Below, piece by piece: positions 1-10,021 of a DNA stretch of 64,000 nt (its first letter is position 1; each line of letters starts with the position of its first letter). Under the pieces are notes generated by a model. The model saw only the letters and a list, made by a program, of their open reading frames with translations, was not told the origin of the DNA and searched no databases. A program made the translations under genes and the position numbers. The DNA comes from Bacteroidota bacterium (GTDB lineage: Bacteria; Bacteroidota; Ignavibacteria; Kryptoniales; JAKASW01): assembly GCA_021789975.1 (NCBI GenBank), contig JAJYIT010000014.1, positions 31,881-95,880 of the forward strand, given 5' to 3'.

Positions 1-870
1 CAGGGCGACGTGTATAGCTGAACCCGCAGATCCGCCGGCGAATATCCCTTCTTTGCGCGCCAGTTGTCTGGCAGCAAGGAAAGAATCCTTGTCAGAGACA
101 GTGACAGTCTCGTTGATGTTTGTGAAATCCATTATCTCCGGCATGGAGTCCTGGCCGATCCCTTCGACCTTGTAAGGCCTGCTTTCCGGAAGCTTCCCCG
201 ACTTGTCCCAAAGGGACGGGTCGCGGAAATAGTCGGCGTAAATGCTTCCTTCGGGGTCCACCCCTATTACCTTTATGTCCGGGTTCTTTTCCTTAAGGTA
301 TTTGGCTGCACCAACGATTGTTCCGCCTGTTCCGATTCCGCAAACGAAATAGGTAATCTTTCCTTCCGTGTCTTCCCATATCTCAACTCCGGTGGTCTCA
401 TAGTGAGTTCGTGGATTGCTCGGGTTGCCATACTGATCGGGAAAATAGGAATTAGGGATCTCCTTGTTCAATCGGTGAGCAACAGAATGGTAACTCCTCG
501 GGTCATCGTGATCGACTGCAGTCGGCGTGACGATGACTTCGGCGCCGAATGCGCGCAAAAGGTCGATCTTCTCCTGACTCATCTTATCCGGCATTGTGAA
601 TATACATTTGTAACCCTTGATCACTGCTGCAAGCGCGAGTCCCATGCCGGTATTTCCCGATGTCCCTTCGATGATCGTACCTCCGGGTTTTAAGATCCCG
701 CGTCTCTCGGCATCTTCTATCATGGTTATGCCGATCCTGTCTTTTACCGAACCGCCCGGGCTCAAGTATTCCAGTTTTGCTAGAAGCATCGGCTTAACTC
801 CCGGCGAGATCCGGGTGAGCCTGAGCATCGGTGTATGACCGATGAGATCAAGTATTGAGTTGTACCACAT
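1..870 (-). CDS. Cystathionine beta-synthase / cysteine synthase family enzyme (3' end cut by window)
   Basis: Fold-type II PLP enzyme of sulfur amino-acid metabolism, joining serine or O-acetylserine with homocysteine or sulfide. The first 290 codons are visible; the C-terminus lies outside the window. The PLP lysine is K43 in PGGSVKDR, the phosphate-binding loop is GTSGNTG (69-75), and GIGTGGT lies near residue 180. The stretch YFPDQYGNPSNPRTHYETTG and the YADYF segment resemble bacterial cystathionine beta-synthase more than CysK/CysM. Whether a C-terminal CBS-domain pair follows cannot be seen. The start is the ATG at 868-870, giving MWYNSILDLIGHTP, the usual N-terminus. A cysteine-synthase assignment remains possible. 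Confidence 0.9.
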   Translation of the reverse strand, partial: MWYNSILDLIGHTPMLRLTRISPGVKPMLLAKLEYLSPGGSVKDRIGITMIEDAERRGILKPGGTIIEGTSGNTGMGLALAAVIKGYKCIFTMPDKMSQEKIDLLRAFGAEVIVTPTAVDHDDPRSYHSVAHRLNKEIPNSYFPDQYGNPSNPRTHYETTGVEIWEDTEGKITYFVCGIGTGGTIVGAAKYLKEKNPDIKVIGVDPEGSIYADYFRDPSLWDKSGKLPESRPYKVEGIGQDSMPEIMDFTNINETVTVSDKDSFLAARQLARKEGIFAGGSAGSAIHVAL

Positions 871-1118
871 TTTTAATTAGCTCCAGGTTTCAAATCAGAG
901 ACTCCGACCACGTTTCAGCCTCCTGAGGAAAAGAAAGTTTCTGTCACATCGAGAAGTTGCCGAGCACCGGTCGGTCGTTGTAATTGTGTCTGCAAGTGAA
1001 TGTTTTCGCATCTAAGAGTTGTTCATATCCCGCACAAAATTATTCTATATGCTGGAGTGGATCGCTTCGCGCCTATCAGGATGCCGATGACAACGGTTTG
1101 GAACTTGTAGCTTGCAGT

Positions 1119-2183
1119 TTAAACAAACCGTTGAACCGGTTCGAAGCCGGCGCTCTTAATTGCACGCTTAATCTGGTTGAGGCTAAACCCTGCAAAGTGT
1201 TTCGTCCCTGCGGCACTAACGACATTTTCCTCGATCATCAGGCTACCGAAGTCGTCGGCACCGAACTTGAGCCCGATCTGTGCAATTTTCAATCCCTGCG
1301 TTACCCAGCTGACCTGGATTGAATCTATGTTGTCGACCATGAGTCTCGATATCGCCAGCGTCTTAAGGTAATCGAATGCAGACGATTTCTCCCGTAGGTT
1401 GTCGTGGTTCTCAGCAAGTTCGGTATTGCGAGGCTGGAAAGTCCATGGGATGAAGGCAGTGAAGCCATGCGTTATGTCCTGAAGCTCTCGCACTACTATC
1501 ATGTGCTGGAGTCTGTCCTCGAAACTTTCTACATGGCCGAACATCATCGTGGCCGTAGTCTTCAATCCGAGTTTGTGCGCCTCGTGCATCACTCCGAGCC
1601 ATTCATCAGAGGTGCATTTCTTCGGAGCGATCCGGTCTCTTACACTGTCCACGAGTATTTCCGCACCGCCACCTGGTATCGAGTCCATGCCCGCTGCAAC
1701 CAATCTCTTGATTACCTCACGAGTTTTCAACCCACTCTGCCGGGCAATAAACACGATCTCCTCCGGTGATAGAGCGTGAAGCCAAATTCTATAGTTAGAC
1801 TTGATGAACCTGAATGTGTCCTCATAATAATCGAGACCTAGATCAGGGTTCAACCCTCCCTGGAGAAGTATCCTTGACCCACCAAGGTCAATCGTTTCCT
1901 GGATCTTTTTTCCCAGTTCTTCATTGGTTAGCGTGTAGCTCTTCTTGTTGTCACCAACATGTGCGTAAAAAGCGCAGAATGTGCACTCAGTAACGCAAAC
2001 GTTCGTATAATTTATGTTCCTGTCGATTATGAATGTCACGTCGGGTTTGGAGTGTCTCTTCCGGCGAACATAGTCTGCCATCATTCCAATGGTAAGCAGA
2101 TCGTTTGATTTGAACAGCTCCAGTCCGTCTTCGGAATCTATCCTTTCATCATCCCGAACTTTGTCAAATATCTTACTCAGCAC
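1119..2183 (-). CDS. mqnC: Cyclic dehypoxanthinyl futalosine synthase (radical SAM), MqnC
   Basis: Radical SAM enzyme of the futalosine route to menaquinone; it cyclises dehypoxanthine futalosine to the spiro intermediate. The 354-residue protein has the usual length. The [4Fe-4S] cysteines are C63, C67 and C70 (CVTECTFC). The segments TTATMMFGHVE and GFTAFIPWTFQP are typical of MqnC rather than the sister enzyme MqnE. No other mqn gene is in the window, so the pathway is scattered. The gene runs in the same direction as the synthase at 1-870, separated by about 250 bp without a convincing ORF. Confidence 0.9.
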   Translation of the reverse strand: MLSKIFDKVRDDERIDSEDGLELFKSNDLLTIGMMADYVRRKRHSKPDVTFIIDRNINYTNVCVTECTFCAFYAHVGDNKKSYTLTNEELGKKIQETIDLGGSRILLQGGLNPDLGLDYYEDTFRFIKSNYRIWLHALSPEEIVFIARQSGLKTREVIKRLVAAGMDSIPGGGAEILVDSVRDRIAPKKCTSDEWLGVMHEAHKLGLKTTATMMFGHVESFEDRLQHMIVVRELQDITHGFTAFIPWTFQPRNTELAENHDNLREKSSAFDYLKTLAISRLMVDNIDSIQVSWVTQGLKIAQIGLKFGADDFGSLMIEENVVSAAGTKHFAGFSLNQIKRAIKSAGFEPVQRFV

Positions 2184-2488
2184 CTATTCATCTCTCTGTT
2201 TCCAATGGCGGGTAACTTCGCGAACTGCTATTTGCAGTGTGCGAGAATTCTGAAAATAATAGCCAATACGAACACCAAAAACAACCGTGTTTGCGGCGAC
2301 GGTTAGTGGTCGCGTTTGAACCAACGAATATCGTTTGTCCACGAAGACGAGAATTCGAGCCGCCTGCTTTGGACTACAAAGAGACTTCCACGCAGCCACT
2401 TCGAAAGGAAGTGTTTGGTTTCGCGAAAAATGGTTCTAATTCGAGAAAATAATTGCTATTTGTGCGCTCAGATGGTATTTTTCGGCGA
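2184..2488. other. Divergent intergenic region between mqnC and purN
   Basis: About 300 bp between two divergently transcribed genes, so promoters for both must lie here. It is AT-rich close to purN. I see no RNA structure or repeat, and the short open frames (for example the one abutting mqnC) look random. Confidence 0.5.
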
Positions 2489-3100
2489 ATGAAAATAGCG
2501 GTATTTGTGTCCGGGAAGGGCACAAACCTTCTGAACATTATCAAGAAACACCAAGATGGATATCTTAAATCGGAAGTTAAGCTGGTGATTTCCGATCGTG
2601 ATTGCGAAGCCATCAAGAACTCGACGAGTGCGGGCATTCAAACCGCAGTTACAGATCCAACGGAGTTCATCAACGAGTCTGAATATGGAAGCGTGCTTGT
2701 TCGGGATCTTGAGAAGCATGGCTGTGACTTTATTGTTCTCGCAGGCTTCCTGAAGAGAATTCCAAACATTGTAGTTAACAGGTTCGCAAATAGAATCATC
2801 AACGTCCATCCTGCTTTGCTCCCCTCATTCGGAGGCAAAGGGATGTATGGTAAAAGAGTGCATGAGGCCGTCCTCGAATATGGATGCAAAGTGAGCGGTG
2901 CCACGGTACACATCGTGGACACTGAGTATGACCACGGTCCGGTTTTGGTCCAAAAATGTACGCCAGTGTATGACGAAGATACGCCGGATTCTCTCGCATT
3001 CAGAATTCATCAAATCGAATATGAAGTTCTACCGGAGGCAATAAAGCTCTTCGAAGAGGGTAAAGTGAAAATCAATGGTAGAAAGGCAAGGCTTAATTGA
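2489..3100 (+). CDS. purN: Phosphoribosylglycinamide formyltransferase (GART), PurN
   Basis: Transfers a formyl group from 10-formyl-THF to GAR in de novo purine synthesis. The protein has 203 residues, normal for PurN. The ATG at 2489 is chosen because MKIAVFVSGKGTNL is the canonical N-terminal phosphate-binding segment; an upstream in-frame TTG at 2453 would add 12 residues unlike the family. The catalytic INVHPALLPSF motif (Asn and His) and the later D of DTEYDHGP are present. The stop overlaps the TTG start of purH (TTGA), so the two consecutive pathway enzymes are translationally coupled. Confidence 0.95.
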   Translation: MKIAVFVSGKGTNLLNIIKKHQDGYLKSEVKLVISDRDCEAIKNSTSAGIQTAVTDPTEFINESEYGSVLVRDLEKHGCDFIVLAGFLKRIPNIVVNRFANRIINVHPALLPSFGGKGMYGKRVHEAVLEYGCKVSGATVHIVDTEYDHGPVLVQKCTPVYDEDTPDSLAFRIHQIEYEVLPEAIKLFEEGKVKINGRKARLN

Positions 3101-4623
3101 TTATCAGGCGTGTACTGATCAGTGTTACTGACAAGACGGGATTGGCAGAATTTGCAAAAGTCTTGACCGATCTTGGAGCAGAGATATTCAGTACAGGCGG
3201 AACTCTGAAAGCGTTGCGTGAAAGTGGTGTTCCTGCGGGGAGCATTACTGACGTGACGAACTTTCCCGAAATTCTCGATGGCAGAGTCAAGACACTTCAC
3301 CCTGCGGTGTTCGCAGGTATTCTTGCAAAGCGTACAGTTCCAGACCACATCGAGCAAATAAAGAAGCTCAACATATCCCTCTTTGATATGGTTGTAGTAA
3401 ATCTTTACAAATTTGAAGAGACCGTTGCCTCAGGTGCCGGAATTGAGGCTGTAGTAGAGAACATCGATATTGGCGGACCTTCACTAATTCGAGCGGCTGC
3501 AAAGAACTATGAGGGTTGCGCAGTCGTCGTGGATCCAACACAATACCACGAAATCATCTCTGAACTTAAGAGTCACGGAGAAATCGGTCCGAACCTCCTG
3601 TCCAGGCTTGCGGCCATGGCTTTCGAGAATGTTGCCCTCTACGATGTGGCGATAGCAAAGTATTTCAGGAATAAGTTCGTGGCGGGCGAGAAACTTCGCG
3701 GTTCTTTTCTAAGTGCGCAGCCGAAGTACATGGACATGCGCTACGGTGAAAATCCACATCAATCCGCCGCCTTCTACGGTGATCTGGAAAAGCACTTCTC
3801 AAGAATACACGGTAAGGAGCTTTCGTATAACAATCTTGTGGATGTCGATGCTGCCCAGCGTTTGGTACAGGAGTTTTCCGGGCCTGCGGCGGTAATAGTC
3901 AAGCATACTAATCCCTGCGGAACAGCGGAAGCTGAGACCGTTTTGCTCGCATACAAGAAAGCGCTTAAGACAGATACTAAGAGTTCCTTTGGTGGCATAG
4001 TTGCCGTAAACCGTGGTGTTGATTCAGATCTTGCGGAACTCTTGAATCAGATTTTTCTCGAAGTGGTTATCGCGCCTGGTTTTTCAGATGAGGCAATAAA
4101 GATATTGGAGAAAAAGAAGGACCGGAGACTGCTGGTAAGCAAGGAGCGGCTGCTTGACGATTATCAGTTTCGGGCGGCGTGCGGTGGGGTCCTCGTTCAA
4201 AGTGCAGATGCATTTGTCTTCGATGAATCTAATCTCAAAGTTGTAACTCGTAGGGAGCCTTCAGCTAAAGATCTGGAAGACATGAAGTTTGCCTATACGA
4301 TTTGCAAGCATGTTAAGTCGAACGCGATTGTTTTTGCCAAAGACGGGGTGACGTTGGGAGTCGGCGCAGGGCAGATGTCTAGGGTTGATTCCGTCAAGAT
4401 TGCCCGGGCAAAGGCCGAAGAAGCGGGATTGGATCTCAAAGGGAGCGTCGCAGCTTCAGACGCTTTCTTCCCATTTTCGGACAACGTCGAGGAGATCGCA
4501 AAGGCCGGCGCAGTCGCCATAATACAACCTGGTGGCTCTGTTAGAGATTCTGAGTCTATCGAAGCTGCAGACAAACTCAATATCTCGATGGTCTTCACAG
4601 GAATGAGACATTTCAAACATTAA
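3097..4623 (+). CDS. purH: Bifunctional AICAR formyltransferase / IMP cyclohydrolase, PurH
   Basis: Catalyses the last two steps of IMP synthesis. The 508 residues are the usual length. The N-terminal MGS-like IMP cyclohydrolase domain (about 1-190) begins SVTDKTGLAEF and holds the FSTGGT loop. The AICAR transformylase domain follows, with RYGENPHQSAAFY near 215 and the catalytic Lys-His pair at 269-270 in KHTNPCGTA. The start is a TTG overlapping the purN stop by 4 bp; no ATG fits better, and the codons from TTG give the conserved MIIRRVLISVTDKTG start. The mre genes follow after 11 bp, so purines and shape genes probably share a transcript. Confidence 0.95.
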   Translation: MIIRRVLISVTDKTGLAEFAKVLTDLGAEIFSTGGTLKALRESGVPAGSITDVTNFPEILDGRVKTLHPAVFAGILAKRTVPDHIEQIKKLNISLFDMVVVNLYKFEETVASGAGIEAVVENIDIGGPSLIRAAAKNYEGCAVVVDPTQYHEIISELKSHGEIGPNLLSRLAAMAFENVALYDVAIAKYFRNKFVAGEKLRGSFLSAQPKYMDMRYGENPHQSAAFYGDLEKHFSRIHGKELSYNNLVDVDAAQRLVQEFSGPAAVIVKHTNPCGTAEAETVLLAYKKALKTDTKSSFGGIVAVNRGVDSDLAELLNQIFLEVVIAPGFSDEAIKILEKKKDRRLLVSKERLLDDYQFRAACGGVLVQSADAFVFDESNLKVVTRREPSAKDLEDMKFAYTICKHVKSNAIVFAKDGVTLGVGAGQMSRVDSVKIARAKAEEAGLDLKGSVAASDAFFPFSDNVEEIAKAGAVAIIQPGGSVRDSESIEAADKLNISMVFTGMRHFKH

Positions 4624-4634
4624 TAAGGCAAACG

Positions 4635-5660
4635 ATGGGATTCTTTGGGCTTTTCTCTAATGACCTGGCTATTGATCTTGGTACGGCGAACTCCCTGATT
4701 TGGATGAAGTCGAAGGGGGTTGTTCTTCGGGAACCTTCGATAGTTGCGTTTGACAAAAACACGAAGCGCATCGTTGCGATCGGGCATGAGGCGCGAGAAA
4801 TGCTGGGAAGGACTCATCGGGATATCCAGGTTATCCGTCCGATGCGCGACGGAGTGATAGCTGATTTTGAGATTGCTGAAGGAATGTTGCGTGCCTTCAT
4901 CAAGAAGGTTCACGCCGGGATGATACCGAGTCGAAGGATTGTAATAAGTGTTCCGAGCGGCATCACGGAAGTCGAGAAGCGAGCAGTGAGAGATGCATCC
5001 GAGCATGCCGGCGCCAAGGAAGTTCATTTGATTGCTGAGCCCATGGCCGCGGCGATCGGCATCGGACTGGATGTTGATGCGCCGGTCGGCAATATGGTCA
5101 TTGACGTCGGTGGTGGTACAACCGAAATTGCAGTGATTGCGTTGTCCGGTATTGTAAACGAGGAATCGATCAGGATTGCCGGCGACGAGATGAATAACGG
5201 GATCATACAGTTCTTCAAGAAGAACCACAATATTCTTATCGGCGAGAGAACGGCGGAGGCAATCAAGTGTGAAGTAGGTTCTGCTATGCCTTTGAAAGAA
5301 GAGATTACGATTCAGGTGAAGGGTAGGGACCTGGTTGCCGGGATTCCGAAGACTACCGAAGTAAGTTCCGCGGAAATTCGAGAAGCTCTCAATGAACCCG
5401 TCACGGCCATAATCGACGCGGTTAAGATTTCACTCGAGCGTACACCGCCTGAATTATCTGCCGACATATTGGATCGCGGAATAATGCTCTCTGGGGGCGG
5501 TGCGCTGCTTAAAGGCTTGGATGAAAGAATCAGGATTGAAACAAACCTTCCGGTCCATGTTGCCGAAGATCCGTTGACTGCGGTTGTCCGTGGGGTTGGA
5601 AAAGTGCTTGACAAGTTAAGCGAGTATTCAAAGGTGCTTATCAAAAGCAGACGTTACTGA
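4635..5660 (+). CDS. mreB: Rod-shape actin homologue MreB
   Basis: Cytoplasmic actin-like filament protein that positions the lateral-wall synthesis machinery. The 341 residues match the family. Phosphate-1 motif DLGTANSLIW (near 15), phosphate-2 VIDVGGGTTEIAV (near 155) and the adenosine motif LSGGGALLKGLD (near 285) are all visible. It opens the mreB-mreC-mreD-mrdA-rodA set; the order is the classic one. It starts 11 bp after the purH stop. Confidence 0.97.
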   Translation: MGFFGLFSNDLAIDLGTANSLIWMKSKGVVLREPSIVAFDKNTKRIVAIGHEAREMLGRTHRDIQVIRPMRDGVIADFEIAEGMLRAFIKKVHAGMIPSRRIVISVPSGITEVEKRAVRDASEHAGAKEVHLIAEPMAAAIGIGLDVDAPVGNMVIDVGGGTTEIAVIALSGIVNEESIRIAGDEMNNGIIQFFKKNHNILIGERTAEAIKCEVGSAMPLKEEITIQVKGRDLVAGIPKTTEVSSAEIREALNEPVTAIIDAVKISLERTPPELSADILDRGIMLSGGGALLKGLDERIRIETNLPVHVAEDPLTAVVRGVGKVLDKLSEYSKVLIKSRRY

Positions 5661-5672
5661 TGGTCTTGAGGA

Positions 5673-6509
5673 ATGTTTAAATGGCTTTCTGAATTTTTCC
5701 TATTCTCAAGAAACTATGTCGTATTTGCCATTCTTCTTGCTCTGTCCCTTTTCCTAATCTCGATAAATGACAACCCTCAGGTACGCGGACTGCAGGTAGT
5801 CGGTCTGATCACCACCTCATATCTTGAATCGGGGGTCAATGCAGTAGTCGGATACTTCGAGCTGTCTTCAGCAAACAAAAGGCTTGAAGAACAAAATGGA
5901 AGGTTGATCGACCTCCTTGCAAGAAGCCGGAGATCTCTCAACGAGAACAGACAATTACGCTCATTGTTAAAGCTCAAGCAGCAGGGCGAGAACCGGTTGA
6001 CCGCTGCGGACGTAATTGGCAGGACCCTTGAAGGTGGGCGTTATTTGATTACGCTTGATGCCGGTTCGAGGCTGGGTGTGAAGGTGGGAGATCCCGTCAT
6101 ATCTGGATCCGGCCTTGTCGGCAATGTGATGGCAACAAGCGACAATTTTTCTGTCGTGAGGACTTTGCTTGACAACGACAGCAGAATTTCTGCCAGGCTC
6201 GAGAATGCATCGGCCGATGGGATTGTTACCGCCGGTGAGTATGGACTTCTTGCCATGAAAAATGTACCCCGGAGGTTCGAGGTCAAGCCGGGCGATGTTA
6301 TCGAGACTTCTACTCTCAGCACGGTTGTCCCACCGGGAATCATCATAGGTCTTGTGAGGGAAGCAACGGACGTAAGTGGGACGATTTTTAAACGAATTTT
6401 CGTCCAGCCCGCGGTGAATTACTCCTCGCTTTCGGAAGTCTTTGTCATGGACTACAGACCCCCGAGCGAAGTGTCTATGCTTTTGTCAAAAGCTATGAAA
6501 GCGCGTTAG
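5673..6509 (+). CDS. mreC: Rod-shape-determining protein MreC
   Basis: Bitopic inner-membrane scaffold that links MreB and MreD to PBP2 in the periplasm. The 278-residue protein has one N-terminal membrane helix (about 14-31), a coiled coil (about 65-105, SANKRLEEQNGRLIDLLARS) and two beta domains. ATG at 5673 follows a GAGG motif at about 6 bp. The stop TAG shares its last base with the GTG start of mreD. Confidence 0.93.
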   Translation: MFKWLSEFFLFSRNYVVFAILLALSLFLISINDNPQVRGLQVVGLITTSYLESGVNAVVGYFELSSANKRLEEQNGRLIDLLARSRRSLNENRQLRSLLKLKQQGENRLTAADVIGRTLEGGRYLITLDAGSRLGVKVGDPVISGSGLVGNVMATSDNFSVVRTLLDNDSRISARLENASADGIVTAGEYGLLAMKNVPRRFEVKPGDVIETSTLSTVVPPGIIIGLVREATDVSGTIFKRIFVQPAVNYSSLSEVFVMDYRPPSEVSMLLSKAMKAR

Positions 6510-6997
6510 TGGCAAGAAGGCTTTTGGGTTACGCAACTCTCGGCATTTTAACGATCGTCGTTCAAAAGCTTATGGATGACTTCGCGTCGATAGGGACTAT
6601 TTCACCTCAACTGCTGGTTCTGTTCACAGTTTTCCTCACCCTACGCGAAGGGCAGATGGTAGGAATGGAGGCAGGGTTCGTGGCAGGTTTTTTCGACGAT
6701 CTTCTTGTGACCCACTTTCTTGGGTTCACCTCCTTCGTCGCAGTGATCGCAGCATTTGTAGCAGGCTTCTTTTACAAAGAAGGCGAAGTTGAAATCGTCG
6801 CGAGGAATTTGAACTATGCCTGGATCAGCGCAATTGCCCTGATCGTTTCCGGCATTCTTGTGATTCCGATAGTTGCTGCCGGAGAGTTGAATTATTTCTA
6901 CGTTTTCCTAAAATTCACAGTTGGAACAACAATTTATACATCCTTGCTGGCAATGATTGTAGTGTTTGTGATCGGAAGAAGGCGTCGCTATGTTTGA
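6509..6997 (+). CDS. mreD: Rod-shape-determining membrane protein MreD
   Basis: Small polytopic inner-membrane elongasome protein of 162 residues with about five hydrophobic helices. The family is poorly conserved, so the call rests mainly on hydrophobicity, length and the position between mreC and mrdA. GTG start in a TAGTG overlap with mreC; the end overlaps mrdA by 8 bp. Confidence 0.85.
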   Translation: MARRLLGYATLGILTIVVQKLMDDFASIGTISPQLLVLFTVFLTLREGQMVGMEAGFVAGFFDDLLVTHFLGFTSFVAVIAAFVAGFFYKEGEVEIVARNLNYAWISAIALIVSGILVIPIVAAGELNYFYVFLKFTVGTTIYTSLLAMIVVFVIGRRRRYV

Positions 6998-8801
6998 CAG
7001 CGACTTTGGCTCTCGTGCTCGCTCTTTTATGGTGCGCGGGGTGGTCGTGATAGCACTCGTTGCTATCGCGGTGAAGCTCGGCGACATGCAACTAGTCAAC
7101 CAGATGGTCTATGGGAAGCAATCTGAGAATATCGTCACCCGGATGATTGTAGAACAGCCGCTTCGCGGAGACATCTTTGATCGATATGGAAACGTGATGG
7201 TGGAAAACGATCCTGCCTACGCAGTCTCGGTGGTACCTCATGATTTCAAGTCGGATGAGATCCTTCCCTTAGCTGAGCTTCTCAAGATGGATACTACGGA
7301 AATCAACAAGCGCATCGAAATGGGAGAGAAGATTTCCCCTTACTTTCCGGTCTTGCTCCGACCGGATATATCTTTCGGCACTTTCTCATCGATCGAAGAA
7401 CATCTAAGAGAGTTTAGCGGTGTTTATTTTGAGGTTGAACCGAAGCGAGTGTATCTCGCTAAAGCACGTGCCGCGCATATTCTGGGGTTCACGAAGGAAA
7501 TCTCGGAGCGACAACTCGAGGCCCTTGGAAGTTATTATAAGCCGGGCGACATCGTCGGGTATACTGGACTTGAGGCGAGCTATGAGACCATACTGAGAGG
7601 CGAAAAAGGGTATAAGTTCCTGGCGGTAAACGCACGCGGGCAGGTGGTGGGAAGGTACGATGATGGAAAGTCAGATATACCGACTCGTCAGGGATCTGAT
7701 CTTTATCTGACTGTGGATGATGGGTTGCAGGCTCTTGCAGAATCGCTTCTGGTAGGACGGAGAGGTGCAGTTGTTGCACTTGACCCGAACACGGGCGGGG
7801 TGCTTGCGCTTGCCAGTGCACCTACATTTGACCCTTCAGTGTTTTCCGGGTATACCTCAAGGTCGGAATGGGATAGCCTCGTGAACAATCCGGACCGCCC
7901 CCTTTTCAACCGTGCCACCATGGCAGCACTTCCTCCCGGCTCTACGTTTAAACTCGTCCTGGCAAGCGCCGCCCTGGAAGACAGTATCATAAACGATAAC
8001 TGGACTATCCACTGCACGGGAGGCTTCCTGTACGGAAATAGAGTATTCCATTGCGATGAGCCTCATGGCACTGTGAATATCATCAGAGCGATTCAGGTCT
8101 CCTGCAACGTCTTCTTCTATAATTTGATGTTGAAAGTTGGCTTTCGAACTTGGACAAAATTCGGCAGGATGTATGGCTTTGGCCAGAAAACCGGTATAGA
8201 TCTGAACAACGAGAATCCGGGCATCATGCCTTCGGAAGGATACTTCAACAAGATTTTTGGAAAGAATCATTGGACGAAAGGGTATCTGCTGAGTCTAGCC
8301 ATTGGTCAGGGCGAAGTGAGTGTCACTCCGCTCCAATTAGCCTGCTATGTAATGAGCATCGCGAACTATGGCAAGTACTATCAGCCGCACATTGTAAGAT
8401 ATATAAAGAACGCTCGGACGGGGAAGATTTACTATACGCAGTACAGTGAACGAACACTGCCCATAAGGAAAGACGTTTTCGATCAGATACGGCACGCGAT
8501 GTATCTTGTTGTTAACGGTCAGGGAGGGACTGGGTTCACTGCTCGACTTCCGGACGTTGAAGTAGCAGGCAAGACGGGGACTGCACAAAATCCCCGCGGC
8601 AAGAACGACGCCTGGTTCATTGCCTTTGCTCCATTCGATCATCCCAAGATCGCCCTCGCTGTCATGGTCGAGAATGCGGGTTACGGTGCGACTTATGCCG
8701 CCCCGATAGCCAAGAGCCTGATCCAGTATTACATCAACAGAACAAATCCTGCTCCTCAACAAGCACCTGCAGGGGTTGTTGCGGAGGCCGCGGTGCATTG
8801 A
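6990..8801 (+). CDS. mrdA: Penicillin-binding protein 2, elongasome transpeptidase
   Basis: Class B monofunctional DD-transpeptidase that cross-links lateral-wall peptidoglycan together with RodA. The 603 residues comprise a membrane anchor (about 14-30), a dimerisation/pedestal domain and the transpeptidase. The catalytic S318 lies in STFK, the second motif is SCN (371-373) and the third is KTG (528-530, VAGKTGTAQNP). Start ATG at 6990 lies inside mreD. The stop TGA overlaps the rodA ATG. Confidence 0.95.
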   Translation: MFDSDFGSRARSFMVRGVVVIALVAIAVKLGDMQLVNQMVYGKQSENIVTRMIVEQPLRGDIFDRYGNVMVENDPAYAVSVVPHDFKSDEILPLAELLKMDTTEINKRIEMGEKISPYFPVLLRPDISFGTFSSIEEHLREFSGVYFEVEPKRVYLAKARAAHILGFTKEISERQLEALGSYYKPGDIVGYTGLEASYETILRGEKGYKFLAVNARGQVVGRYDDGKSDIPTRQGSDLYLTVDDGLQALAESLLVGRRGAVVALDPNTGGVLALASAPTFDPSVFSGYTSRSEWDSLVNNPDRPLFNRATMAALPPGSTFKLVLASAALEDSIINDNWTIHCTGGFLYGNRVFHCDEPHGTVNIIRAIQVSCNVFFYNLMLKVGFRTWTKFGRMYGFGQKTGIDLNNENPGIMPSEGYFNKIFGKNHWTKGYLLSLAIGQGEVSVTPLQLACYVMSIANYGKYYQPHIVRYIKNARTGKIYYTQYSERTLPIRKDVFDQIRHAMYLVVNGQGGTGFTARLPDVEVAGKTGTAQNPRGKNDAWFIAFAPFDHPKIALAVMVENAGYGATYAAPIAKSLIQYYINRTNPAPQQAPAGVVAEAAVH

Positions 8802-10021
8802 TGTTTGATTTTTACAAAGAGTCGTTCGATTACAAAACCTTTTTCCTTGCGGTGGTTCTCGGCACTATCGGCGTTCTAGCGGTAAATAGCGCAACTTTTG
8901 ACTCAGGGATGAGAGAGTTCTTTATCAGGGACATTGTTTGGCAGGGAATCGGAATCTTCGTAGCCCTGGCGATAATGTTTTCGTCCAACAGACTGCTTGA
9001 AAATAGCGCCTACTTCTTCTATGCTATCACTGTTGTTCTTTTGCTATTCGTGCTTGTTGCCGGAAAAAGGGTGGCAAGCCATACAAGCTGGCTCGGCTTG
9101 CTGGGAATTGGCGGTCAGCCCTCTGAACTCGCCAAAGTTGCTACCATACTTGCACTTTCCAAGTTCCTCGCGGAGAATGGGAGCGAACATTTAGATTGGC
9201 ACAGGATAGGTGTAGCCGCAGGGATAGTGGGTCTGCCAATGTTGCTGACCCTTATGCAACCAGATCTCGGAACGACCATAGTGTATCTGGCAATTTTCTT
9301 TCCAATTCTCTTTTGGGCAGGCCTGCAGCCGATCGTTATTGTAGCACTGGTAGCACCACTGGTTATCGTGGTCGCGGAGTTTACCGGAACTGCTGCGTTG
9401 ATAATTACTGTTCTGGCGTTCGCTGTATTGTTCTTTTTGTTGAGCAGGAAGAAACTCTTTGCTGTTACGCTGAGTTTCGTGGTCGCCGCTTTCGGACTAT
9501 TCATGGAATACTTCTATCGGAAGCTTCTTCAACCTCACCAGCAAAAGCGTATCCAGATATTCCTCAATCCGAACTTGGATCCTCAGGGTGCGGGCTACAA
9601 CGCCCTGCAGGCACGTGTCGCCATAGGGAGTGGAGGCCTTTTTGGCAAAGGGTACTTGCAAGGGGCACAAACGCAACTGCGTTTTGTCCCCGCAAGGTGG
9701 ACGGACTTTATTTTCACTGTCATAGGTGAAGAATTTGGGTTTGCAGGAGGAGCTATCACACTGCTTGCTTTCGGCGCTCTATTTTTTAGGGGGATCAGAA
9801 TTGCTGAGCTGGTCAAGACAAAGTTTGCCAGCCTCTCTGCAATCGGCATAACTTCCGTCCTCCTGTTTCACGTGTTTGTCAACATCGGGATGAACATCAA
9901 CCTGGCGCCTATAATCGGCATACCGCTCCCGTTTATCAGCTATGGTGGTTCATCAATCCTTTCCGATTGGATCATGGTCGGGATTCTGCTAAATTTCTAT
10001 GCGCACAGGAAAGAACATTAG
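8801..10021 (+). CDS. rodA: Peptidoglycan glycosyltransferase RodA (SEDS family)
   Basis: Polytopic membrane glycosyltransferase that polymerises lipid II as partner of PBP2. It has 406 residues with about ten helices. Conserved SEDS segments include QPSELAK (near 107), LMQPDLGTTIV (near 150) and ARVAIGSGGLFGKGYL (near 270), and the C-terminal GIPLPFISYGGSS. ATG at 8801 overlaps the mrdA stop (TGATG); a TTG one codon earlier is equally in frame. It closes the purN-rodA run; the next gene is 160 bp away. Confidence 0.95.
   Translation: MFDFYKESFDYKTFFLAVVLGTIGVLAVNSATFDSGMREFFIRDIVWQGIGIFVALAIMFSSNRLLENSAYFFYAITVVLLLFVLVAGKRVASHTSWLGLLGIGGQPSELAKVATILALSKFLAENGSEHLDWHRIGVAAGIVGLPMLLTLMQPDLGTTIVYLAIFFPILFWAGLQPIVIVALVAPLVIVVAEFTGTAALIITVLAFAVLFFLLSRKKLFAVTLSFVVAAFGLFMEYFYRKLLQPHQQKRIQIFLNPNLDPQGAGYNALQARVAIGSGGLFGKGYLQGAQTQLRFVPARWTDFIFTVIGEEFGFAGGAITLLAFGALFFRGIRIAELVKTKFASLSAIGITSVLLFHVFVNIGMNINLAPIIGIPLPFISYGGSSILSDWIMVGILLNFYAHRKEH

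Noticed and set aside
4620..5228. 202-residue minus-strand frame opposite mreB
   Set aside because: Antisense shadow of a highly conserved gene with no family resemblance.
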